NCBI GenBank assembly: GCA_019242465.1
Contig: JAFAVL010000001.1
Coordinates: forward strand, 1-6,037
From: Chroococcidiopsidaceae cyanobacterium CP_BM_RX_35
GTDB lineage: Bacteria; Cyanobacteriota; Cyanobacteriia; Cyanobacteriales; Chroococcidiopsidaceae
Direction of reading: 5' to 3'
DNA length: 6,037 nucleotides
Positions 1 to 5,580 of the stretch are shown in pieces. The first letter of the stretch is position 1, and every line of letters starts with the position of its first letter. The notes beneath the pieces are model-generated. The model did not search any database. It worked only from the letters and a program-made list of their open reading frames with translations, and was not told the DNA's origin. Made by a program: the position numbers and the translations under genes.

Positions 1-2106
1 AAGATTCTTGACTTTGCTGAAATCGACACCTTTGACTAAAGCTGATTGGGTGCTTGAGGGGTCTATTCGCCTAAATTGCTGCTTTGGGGTTGACTGGGAG
101 CTGCTTAAAATCGCCCCCTGCAAATCTGCCCCAGCCAGATTTGCCCCCCGCAGATCGGCTAGGTTCAAGTTAGCGTTACGTAAATTAACGTTTGTCATTT
201 GGGCGTTGTGGAAATCAGCACCAGTGAGACGGGTATTGCTGAAGTTAGCATCGCGGAGATTAGCATCACTCAAATCAGCTTGTGATAAGTCTGAACCTCG
301 CCAATCTGACTGCGACAAATCAGCAGACTGCATTTTTGCGCCTAAAGCACTAACCTGACCTAAACGCGCCCCGGACAGATTGACGAGGCTCAAGTCTGCT
401 CCTGCTAGATCTGCACCAGTGAGGCTAGCATCAGCCAAAACTGCTGCACGTAGATTAGCTTCCACAAGCTTGGTGCTGCTAAAATTAGCGCCAGTCAAAC
501 TGGCAGCAGAGAGATTAGCCTGGTTAAGGTTAGCAAGGACCAAGTTTGTGCGATTCATCAAAACCCGGCTGAGGTCAGCTTTAGTGAGATTGGCTGCTTG
601 CAGCTGAGCATCACTCAGGTCAGCAATCCAATCATCTGACGTATCTAAACGACCATCCTTGCCTGGTCCCCGGAACTGAGTCCTGCGAAAACTGGCATGA
701 TTGAGATTAGCTGCCCTCAACTGAATTCCTGACAAATCAGTTTTGTCTAGTAGCAAGGTGAAAGAGCCAGATTCGGTGTTTGTTTGACCTAGATTGGTTC
801 GACTGAGATCGACAGAGTGGACTTTACCGCTATAAACCATCAAAATTTTAGCGATCGCCCACTGAGTTTCCTGTAGCTGCTCAGTCCGCAACGCCTGTTT
901 TTGGGGTGTGAGGGTGTCGCGCTCAGCCAAGAGCGATGCAAAGTACTGATTCAAGTGTTGCAAATATGGTAAGGCTTGGGGACCGGAATTTACTAGTGCT
1001 TGCTGTACCTTATCAAGCAGAGTAGAGTTTGTCTCCTGCCCTAGAAGGTTCACGAGGAGTTGCAGTGCTTGCGGGTTTTTCAGCGTTCCCAGCGCTAAGA
1101 TAGCTCTTTGGCGTTCTTCTAAGGTGGCAGAGGAATTCGGGCTTAGCTGTTTCATCAGCGTCAGGAACTGCTGATTGTTGTGCTGCTCAAATGCCCTCTG
1201 GTTCACCTGAGTTTGAACATAAACTTGAGTGCCGACTAAAGTTCCCAACACAGCAGCCATGCTAAAAAGTGCTACTAGCAGTACAACAAAGTATGGATGT
1301 TGCCGCATCCAGCGCCACCATTTGCGTCGCTGCTGGTGAAATTTTGGTGTTAGAGCCATGCCTCCTGTCAGTATTGGCTCTGCATCCGTCTCCGTCTGTT
1401 GGTAGCTACGGCTGACGAAACGCCCCTGGCTGCTCTGACTCTGATAAAATCCAGAAGGACGGTTGGCATCTATAACATAGGTACCCGCAAGGCGGTCGTG
1501 TAAGCATCGGCGCTGGGGATGGAACCGAGCACTCATCCCTTCTGCCAATACCATCAAACTAAACACTCCTACTAAAATGCTGAGGGAGGAAGTACCGCTG
1601 TAGCCCCAGAGTAGATAAGCAAACAGCATTGGCAAGCCCCAGCTACCAATCCCTTCTCGCAGCAGAACCCGCCGTATACCGGGAGGCTTAAGAGTAGCTG
1701 TTACGACTCGCACACCGAACCATCGCTTAGGTAGAGTGTTACCAGTTTTAGCCAGTAAAAACAGTTGCCACACAATTAGTACGATTGGTGCCACTAAGGC
1801 AACAGACCAAAACAAATTGGTCAGAGGTGCCACATTGCTATCGCCTACATCAACAGGAAGGTTGAGGGTTTTGGCGATTACCTCCGCCATTACTGCCAAT
1901 ACGGGGTTAATAGGGACTTGTTCACCTATTGATTGAGACCGGATGTAAATGCCGATACCAAAGGGAACCAACACACTGGTAACTACCAGTAAGACTTCGA
2001 CAATCCAGGCAAGAAAGCGCCTAGTCACTAACGGTAGAGGCTGGAACTTCTCCTGCCCCGAATGACGAACACGATTGATACTTCTCCTCAGACTTGGGGT
2101 CGCCAT
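1..2106 (-). CDS. HglK-like membrane protein: RDD domain plus pentapeptide repeats (3' end missing)
   Basis: The frame is open from an ATG at 2106 to the window edge, giving 702 residues with no stop. The start has a Shine-Dalgarno GGGAG (2118-2114) 7 nt upstream. Residues about 28-215 form an RDD-type domain: an RR pair at 29-30, membrane segments near 31-55, 97-118 and 157-190, then PKRWFGVRVV (126-135) and the closing motif HDRLAGTYVI (203-212). A fourth membrane segment is at about 272-292. Residues 333-380 look like a HEAT-type helical stretch. Pentapeptide repeats A(D/N)LXX follow, with an isolated pair at 432-441, a block at 456-480, and 35 in unbroken register at 495-669. Such repeats fold as a right-handed quadrilateral beta-helix. 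From memory, Anabaena HglK (heterocyst glycolipid localisation) has four membrane segments and about 36 pentapeptides in about 727 residues, so the layout matches closely. Orthology is an inference; another RDD/pentapeptide paralogue is possible. Confidence 0.9.
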   Translation of the reverse strand, partial: MATPSLRRSINRVRHSGQEKFQPLPLVTRRFLAWIVEVLLVVTSVLVPFGIGIYIRSQSIGEQVPINPVLAVMAEVIAKTLNLPVDVGDSNVAPLTNLFWSVALVAPIVLIVWQLFLLAKTGNTLPKRWFGVRVVTATLKPPGIRRVLLREGIGSWGLPMLFAYLLWGYSGTSSLSILVGVFSLMVLAEGMSARFHPQRRCLHDRLAGTYVIDANRPSGFYQSQSSQGRFVSRSYQQTETDAEPILTGGMALTPKFHQQRRKWWRWMRQHPYFVVLLVALFSMAAVLGTLVGTQVYVQTQVNQRAFEQHNNQQFLTLMKQLSPNSSATLEERQRAILALGTLKNPQALQLLVNLLGQETNSTLLDKVQQALVNSGPQALPYLQHLNQYFASLLAERDTLTPQKQALRTEQLQETQWAIAKILMVYSGKVHSVDLSRTNLGQTNTESGSFTLLLDKTDLSGIQLRAANLNHASFRRTQFRGPGKDGRLDTSDDWIADLSDAQLQAANLTKADLSRVLMNRTNLVLANLNQANLSAASLTGANFSSTKLVEANLRAAVLADASLTGADLAGADLSLVNLSGARLGQVSALGAKMQSADLSQSDWRGSDLSQADLSDANLRDANFSNTRLTGADFHNAQMTNVNLRNANLNLADLRGANLAGADLQGAILSSSQSTPKQQFRRIDPSSTQSALVKGVDFSKVKNL
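100..624 (-). repeat. 35 in-register pentapeptide codon repeats within the HglK-like gene
   Basis: Residues 495-669 of the gene above are a run of five-residue units whose central residue falls every five positions from Leu497 to Leu667 without a slip. The centre is Leu in most units and Phe or Met in several; the exceptions are Ala587 and Trp602. The position before the centre is mostly Asp or Asn, and the position two before is mostly Ala. This gives a 15-bp periodicity in the DNA. At four units per coil, it should form a beta-helix of nearly nine coils. A shorter block of five units (residues 456-480, about 667-741) precedes it, separated by an Asp-rich insertion. Confidence 0.9.
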
Positions 2107-2384
2107 CTCACAACTCCCTTTTTTAGGTTCTCCCCATGTTGTGTGTAAGTGAGGCTGGAAATAAATTATGCTTTAGTTTCAGTGTTATGGACTAAAGAAA
2201 CTGGTACAAAAATTACATAAGCAGTAATACTTACAACAATTGGTTAATTCAGAGCTAACTGTTAGCACAACTTTAACAGACATTAGGAAAAGCGAACATT
2301 ATAAGTAGCTAGGAACCAACGTCTCTTGCCACCGTCTATAGAGGTAGAGATTTTTGTCAAAAGAGCGTGGAAACAATCGAACAT
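2107..2384. promoter_or_regulatory. divergent intergenic region with two inverted repeats
   Basis: This AT-rich spacer separates two divergent genes and must carry both promoters. Two symmetric elements are visible. The first is CTTTAGT (2171-2177) and ACTAAAG (2191-2197), a perfect 7-bp inverted repeat with a 13-nt spacer. It overlaps an alternative pairing of AGTTTC (2175-2180) with GAAACT (2197-2202). The second is GCTAAC-T-GTTAGC (2254-2266), a 13-bp palindrome typical in size of an operator half-site pair. A possible plus-strand -10 box, TATAAG, lies at 2300-2305, but the nearest -35-like hexamer (TTAACA, 2273-2278) is 21 nt away, too far for a standard sigma-70 promoter. No promoter is assigned with confidence. 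Confidence 0.3.
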
Positions 2385-2828
2385 ATGAACGAGCTAAAGA
2401 CGTACACAAGTAGGCTGGTTGTTCCCACAGCATTGACAATCTGTTTAACCGTCATTGCTACCGCTTTAGCTGAAGCACCAATTCTGCAAATCAATCCCAA
2501 GTTTCAGCCGGACCCGCTCGTAGTTCATGGTACTTCTGGGGGAGCAAAAAGCAGCAACTGCGGCAACATTTCTGACACACCTAACCAAGTCATTCAAGTC
2601 AAGGAGCCACTCCCTTACTTGCATTTAAGCGTTCAAAGCGAGGGACAGCCAACCCTACTGATTGAGGGACCGAATGGGCGTTTCTGCGTGCTAGGAGATG
2701 CTTCTGCTGGAGGTCGCCCAGAAATTTCTGGTTATTGGCAATCTGGTCGTTACTCTCTGTACATCGGCGATCGCACAGAGGGTCAACATCCTTATACTCT
2801 CTCGATTTCTGAGAAGCATACCCCGTAG
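2385..2828 (+). CDS. small exported protein of unknown function
   Basis: This encodes 147 residues from the ATG at 2385. An in-frame GTG at 2367 would add six residues. I prefer the ATG because GGAAA (2369-2373) sits 11 nt upstream, whereas the GTG has no well-spaced ribosome site. The N-terminus is a Sec-type signal peptide: Lys/Arg, then a hydrophobic core (LVVPTALTICLTVIATALA), with probable cleavage after the ALA just before EAPIL. The mature part is about 115 residues with two cysteines, in SNCGN and GRFCVLG, which could form a disulfide. Its end, GYWQSGRYSLYIGDR followed by HPYTLSIS, resembles the beta-sandwich edge of pre-peptidase C-terminal-like domains found in many secreted cyanobacterial proteins. 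No catalytic motif is visible. It stands alone, divergent from the gene on its left and convergent with the one on its right, so context does not suggest a role. Export is well supported; function is unknown. Confidence 0.75.
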   Translation: MNELKTYTSRLVVPTALTICLTVIATALAEAPILQINPKFQPDPLVVHGTSGGAKSSNCGNISDTPNQVIQVKEPLPYLHLSVQSEGQPTLLIEGPNGRFCVLGDASAGGRPEISGYWQSGRYSLYIGDRTEGQHPYTLSISEKHTP

Positions 2829-3049
2829 GAAGAGGCAGGGGAGCAAGAAGAATGCGTTCTTTGTTACTCAGCTTTGCAAGGAAAATTTCTGTAATGCTCT
2901 AGCTGCCTTCTGGCTTCAATGGCAGAGCCTCAAATCAACTATTCCTAAAAACTTCTGGGTGATAACAAAATCGAATAGTGTTTTTCTCCCTTGCTCCCCT
3001 GCCCCCTGCCCCCCTGCTCCCCTGCCTCTTTCGGTAAGAGGAAGAAAAC
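2829..3049. repeat. repeat-rich spacer: C-rich tandem heptads within a 16-bp inverted repeat
   Basis: This spacer lies between two convergent genes. AAGAGGCAGGGGAGCA at 2830-2845 has an exact inverted copy, TGCTCCCCTGCCTCTT, at 3015-3030. The two arms enclose about 170 bp. From 2986 to 3026 the plus strand is an almost pure pyrimidine/G tract of 7-8 bp units of the type CCCCTG(C/CC), the short tandemly repeated repetitive (STRR-like) DNA common in filamentous cyanobacteria. A third arm, AAGAGG (3036-3041), pairs with CCTCTT (3025-3030) across a 5-nt TCGGT loop, making a tight hairpin 8 nt past the stop of the minus-strand gene. No T-run follows, so it is not a textbook terminator. The interior (2846-2985) shows no gene-like coding signal. 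Confidence 0.75.
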
Positions 3050-3418
3050 CTACTCTTCAGAGTTAGAGGGGACTTCGACTGCTCGCACGTCAATCGTGCC
3101 TGGAGGTGTCAGGCGGTTAAAATGGTGATGCTCTACCAACAGACGTTCGCCACAGTTAGGGCACTGTAGCTGAGTTTGGTTTAAACCAGCAAACTCATAA
3201 TGGCAGACAGGACATTTATCTTGAATGAGGTTGCGTCGTAACCACCAGCTGAACCCTAAGAACGCCAATACTGGTAATAGGAAAATAAGCCCAATCAGAA
3301 TCAGAACCGATTTAACTAACCAGCCCAAACCTACTATTCCTAGTATCCAAATGATGGCAATTGTGGTGAGCCAAGGGCGGACTTTAGCAAGATCGAATCG
3401 AAAGGTTTTAGGGCTCAT
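3050..3418 (-). CDS. small membrane protein with C-terminal zinc ribbon
   Basis: This encodes 122 residues from ATG 3418, preceded by AAGGA 10 nt upstream. The same frame is open further back to 3496, but that extension overlaps the upstream gene and has no independent support. Two adjacent hydrophobic segments cover about residues 17-36 and 38-58, separated by a lysine (K36), so the protein is probably a membrane hairpin. A basic WWLRR (58-62) follows. A four-cysteine zinc ribbon comes next: CPVC (69-72) and CPNC (86-89), 13 residues apart. The tail is acidic and ends in SNSEE. The start codon is 25 nt after the stop of the RsbW-like gene, so the two are almost certainly co-transcribed. I do not recognise a named family. 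The ribbon could bind a protein or nucleic acid partner on the cytoplasmic face. No enzymatic motif is present. Confidence 0.8.
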   Translation of the reverse strand: MSPKTFRFDLAKVRPWLTTIAIIWILGIVGLGWLVKSVLILIGLIFLLPVLAFLGFSWWLRRNLIQDKCPVCHYEFAGLNQTQLQCPNCGERLLVEHHHFNRLTPPGTIDVRAVEVPSNSEE

Positions 3419-3443
3419 GTTCCAATTTTCCTTGACTCTGCCT

Positions 3444-3899
3444 CTAGGATAGCGATTTTTCTGAGTGTTGCTGTCGCGGCAAACCATGCTTAACAATAAC
3501 TAGACAATTTCTGCCATCAGCGCCGCGTTCATAGACTACATGATCTGCTAAGCGTCGCAGGAGAAACCAGCCATATCCTCCTTCCTGGAGCGTACCTGGT
3601 GCTGGCTCTTCTAAGGCATCTGGATTAAAAGGCTTGCCTTGATCCCAAATTCTAATCTCCAGTCGATCAGTCCATAAAGTCAAGTCAATGTCAATAGTTG
3701 TTTCTGGTGGCAAGGCATGATGAGCGTGTCGCACGGCATTCGTAAACCCCTCTGCCAAGGCTAAGTTGAGACGATAGAGTTGGTTTTCTGACCAAGAAAA
3801 CTGGATTGAATATCGCGAACAAAAGCGTTTAAACCATTGTTGCACTTGGTTCAGAACCGTGAGGTCGCTCTTTACCCTCAGATGGTCTTGCTGTAACAT
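3444..3899 (-). CDS. RsbW-type anti-sigma factor / serine-kinase-like ATP-binding protein
   Basis: This encodes 151 residues from ATG 3899, with GAGG 6 nt upstream. It is a stand-alone GHKL-fold ATPase (HATPase_c_2). The N-box is EGFTNAVRHAH (50-60), with Asn54 expected to coordinate magnesium and Arg57/His58 typical of the RsbW group. The G1 box is DQGKPF (86-91), and the G2 box is GGYGWFLLRRLAD (107-119), followed by the usual hydrophobic strand ending in VIVKHG. The nucleotide-binding residues look intact and the length is normal for the family. Known relatives bind a sigma factor or other target and phosphorylate an anti-sigma-factor antagonist on serine (partner switching). No STAS-domain antagonist, PP2C phosphatase or sigma gene is present in the window, so its partner is unknown. 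It leads a two-gene unit with the zinc-ribbon membrane protein. The family call is secure; the actual target is not. Confidence 0.9.
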   Translation of the reverse strand: MLQQDHLRVKSDLTVLNQVQQWFKRFCSRYSIQFSWSENQLYRLNLALAEGFTNAVRHAHHALPPETTIDIDLTLWTDRLEIRIWDQGKPFNPDALEEPAPGTLQEGGYGWFLLRRLADHVVYERGADGRNCLVIVKHGLPRQQHSEKSLS

Positions 3900-3941
3900 G
3901 CCAAGCCTCGACCGTGACTTGATTCTAACTACCCAACTACT

Positions 3942-4011
3942 AAAAAGACGCCTGTTGACGTTTCTCGGCTAGCTGCACATTCGCACCTCGCTCTTGAAAC
4001 CCACAGGCGTC
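3942..4011 (-). terminator. intrinsic terminator downstream of petD
   Basis: Read on the minus strand, GACGCCTGT (4011-4003) pairs perfectly with ACAGGCGTC (3955-3947) and is followed at once by TTTTT (3946-3942). Between the arms lie 47 nt, in which GTTTC and GAAAC can extend the pairing, giving a long branched or interrupted hairpin. It begins 23 nt after the petD stop and ends 42 nt before the RsbW-like start, so it should separate the petBD transcript from the regulator genes. The loop is longer than in a classical terminator, which lowers confidence. Confidence 0.6.
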
Positions 4012-4034
4012 AAAGCGCTGTTGTATAGTTATGT

Positions 4035-4517
4035 TTAGAAAAGACCCAGCGTTAGGGACTTATCTAGCGGGAATGTGGCTCCGATACCCAACCATATGGT
4101 AATCAATGTACCGAGTAGGAAAACAGTAGTTGCAACTGGACGGCGGAAGGGATTCTGAAACTTATTAACGCCCTCAATGAATGGCACAAAGATTAGTCCT
4201 AGGGGTATAGCAGACATTGCTAAAACTCCTAGGAGTTTGTTAGGTAGAGACCGTAGAAGCTGGAAAGCGGGATACAAGTACCACTCTGGTAGAATTTCTA
4301 GCGGCGTTGCAAAAGGATTTGCTGGCTCCCCAGACATAGCGGGGTCTAGTACGGCAAGAGCAACGATACAGGCTCCAGTTCCTAAAATCACAACCGGGAA
4401 GATGTAAAGCAGGTCATTCGGCCAGGCTGGTTCGCCGTAGTAGTTGTGCCCCATGCCTTGGGCAAGTTTCTCCCGTAACTTTGGATCGCTCAGATCTGGT
4501 TTTTTCAATGTTCCCAT
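4035..4517 (-). CDS. petD: cytochrome b6f complex subunit IV
   Basis: This encodes 160 residues, the standard cyanobacterial length, from [20 protein letters not shown] to the C-terminus. Subunit IV corresponds to the C-terminal half of mitochondrial cytochrome b. It sits in the thylakoid membrane, carries no haem ligands, and with PetB builds the plastoquinol-oxidising (Qp) site. The signature PEWY is at 77-80, with the conserved glutamate at 78. Three membrane segments are at about 37-57, 93-113 and 129-149. The ribosome site AAGGAGG (4537-4531) is strong in sequence but 13 nt from the ATG, slightly far. It follows petB by 47 nt on the same strand, the usual petBD operon order, and both subunits are needed in equal amounts. 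A terminator-like hairpin follows. No abnormality is visible. Confidence 0.98.
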   Translation of the reverse strand: MGTLKKPDLSDPKLREKLAQGMGHNYYGEPAWPNDLLYIFPVVILGTGACIVALAVLDPAMSGEPANPFATPLEILPEWYLYPAFQLLRSLPNKLLGVLAMSAIPLGLIFVPFIEGVNKFQNPFRRPVATTVFLLGTLITIWLGIGATFPLDKSLTLGLF

Positions 4518-4564
4518 TGTTATTTATTACCCTCCTTAGTGGGTGAAACGCAGCGGAAGTAAGA

Positions 4565-5233
4565 TTACAAAGGACCAGAGATGCCTTGCTTGCGGATCAT
4601 CAGAAAGTGTAGCAGCATGAAGACGGCAATCAGCCAGGGTAGCACAAAGGTATGTGCGCTATAATAGCGAGTCAGCGTCGCTTGACCTACACTAGAGCCA
4701 CCACGCAGCAGTTCAGAGATCGTGGTGCCAACGACAGGAATAGCTTCTGGCACACCGCTAACAATCTTCACAGCCCAGTAGCCAATTTGGTCCCAGGGCA
4801 GGGAGTAACCAGTTACACCAAATGAAACGGTAATGACTGCTAGGATGACGCCTGTTACCCAAGTCAATTCGCGGGGCTTTTTAAAGCCACCAGTTAGGTA
4901 GACCCGAAAGGTATGCAAGAGCATCACTAATACCATCATGCTGGCAGACCAGCGGTGAACGGAACGAATGAGCCAGCCGAAATTTACATCGGTCATCAGG
5001 TATTGCACGGAAGCAAAAGCTTCGGTTACTGTTGGCCTATAATAAAAAGTCATGGCAAATCCAGTGGCAAACTGGATTAAAAAGCACACTAAGGTAATTC
5101 CGCCAAAGCAATAGAAGATATTGACATGAGGAGGGACGTACTTGCTAGTAACGTCTTCTGCTAACGCCTCAATCTCTAGGCGTTCCTGAAACCAGTTGTA
5201 TACTTTTGAGTCAGTTACCTGCTTGGAAAACAT
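4565..5233 (-). CDS. petB: cytochrome b6 of the b6f complex
   Basis: This encodes 222 residues from ATG 5233. It is the haem-bearing core subunit of cytochrome b6f, which carries electrons from plastoquinol towards plastocyanin or cytochrome c6 and around photosystem I. The b-haem ligands are present: His93 and His107 on helix B, and His194 and His209 on helix D. Cys42 (FYCFGG) is the conserved site of the covalent haem c(n). [11 protein letters not shown] and the C-terminal [14 protein letters not shown] are family hallmarks. The frame stays open upstream to an ATG at 5353, but [12 protein letters not shown] matches the N-terminus I recall for Nostocales PetB, and AGGA lies 11 nt upstream, so 5233 is chosen. 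Compared with the 215-residue form beginning near the MANVYDWF type, it carries the seven-residue extension. It is first in the petB-petD operon and divergent from ctpA. Confidence 0.98.
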   Translation of the reverse strand: MFSKQVTDSKVYNWFQERLEIEALAEDVTSKYVPPHVNIFYCFGGITLVCFLIQFATGFAMTFYYRPTVTEAFASVQYLMTDVNFGWLIRSVHRWSASMMVLVMLLHTFRVYLTGGFKKPRELTWVTGVILAVITVSFGVTGYSLPWDQIGYWAVKIVSGVPEAIPVVGTTISELLRGGSSVGQATLTRYYSAHTFVLPWLIAVFMLLHFLMIRKQGISGPL

Positions 5234-5580
5234 GAAGCAAGAGTTCCTAAAATATAGATTGCGGTTTGTCGAATCCCCCAATCTCAGGGAAGGGAGAGCT
5301 TTTTCAAAGGGAGTGCTTGGGCGTCGGAAATCCAGGCAGTTCTGCGGAAGCAATCGCTTAGCTGAGTCACGCCAGCCACTTCCAGCTACAGCTAACAGAT
5401 GAAGTCTGCTTACAGTAGTTCTATAGAAAAAGTAACATAATTAAGAGAAGAATTTCAGGACTCAGCACGGCAAAAGAGCGCGAGTTGGCGAATCAGAGGC
5501 GGGAAATTAATTTTCTCCGCCTTAGCTAACACATTGTGAACTAGGGATGAGAGTAGCAGGTGGAAGTTAGGATAGATACT
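5234..5580. promoter_or_regulatory. divergent control region between petB and ctpA
   Basis: This 347-nt spacer must hold the promoters of petBD (minus) and ctpA (plus). The palindrome TTCTATAGAA (5419-5428) contains TATAGA on both strands, a possible shared -10 element. The minus-strand hexamer at -35 distance (TCTCTT) is a poor match to TTGACA, so the assignment is weak. AT-rich DNA around 5420-5445, including CATAAT at 5436-5441, is the likeliest promoter zone for either direction. The only other structure is the hairpin at 5497-5522, listed separately. Nearest to petB (5234-5353) the minus-strand frame happens to be open but looks non-coding. I see no gene here. Confidence 0.35.
5497..5522 (+). 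promoter_or_regulatory. strong hairpin upstream of ctpA
   Basis: AGGCGG (5497-5502) pairs with CCGCCT (5517-5522). Inside it, GAAA (5503-5506) pairs with TTTC (5512-5515), leaving T5516 bulged and a 5-nt TTAAT loop. The stem ends 58 nt before the ctpA start. It could be in the ctpA 5' leader or be an operator for either divergent gene. No T-run follows on either strand, so it is not an intrinsic terminator. Function is unproven. Confidence 0.4.

Noticed and set aside
8..607. Two plus-strand open frames (8-358 and 380-607) rich in Ala, Ser, Arg, Leu and Lys
   Set aside because: They are antisense to the pentapeptide repeats; their repetitive composition is the reverse complement of the A(D/N)LXX codons, and they lack ribosome sites.
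100..624. 15-bp periodic pattern that could be mistaken for a tandem DNA repeat or CRISPR-like array
   Set aside because: The period is exactly five codons in frame with a clear pentapeptide consensus at protein level; the units are degenerate in DNA and there are no spacers.
1736..1936. Plus-strand open frame of 66 codons
   Set aside because: It lies inside the RDD domain coding region on the opposite strand and has no recognisable protein features.
2986..3026. CRISPR array or microsatellite origin for the C-rich tandem tract
   Set aside because: The units are 7-8 bp with no unique spacers, which fits the STRR-like repeats of cyanobacteria.
2698..3066. Plus-strand open frame of 122 codons overlapping the end of the exported protein and the spacer
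   Set aside because: It begins out of frame inside a better-supported gene, and its second half translates the C-rich repeat into a Pro/Ala/Cys-rich artefact.
3225..3452. Plus-strand open frame of 75 codons
   Set aside because: It is antisense to the zinc-ribbon membrane gene, whose membrane segments and cysteine motifs are convincing.
4177..4407. Plus-strand open frame of 76 codons
   Set aside because: It is entirely antisense to petD.
5196..5402. Plus-strand open frame of 68 codons at the petB start
   Set aside because: It is antisense to the petB N-terminus and leader, with no ribosome site or family features.
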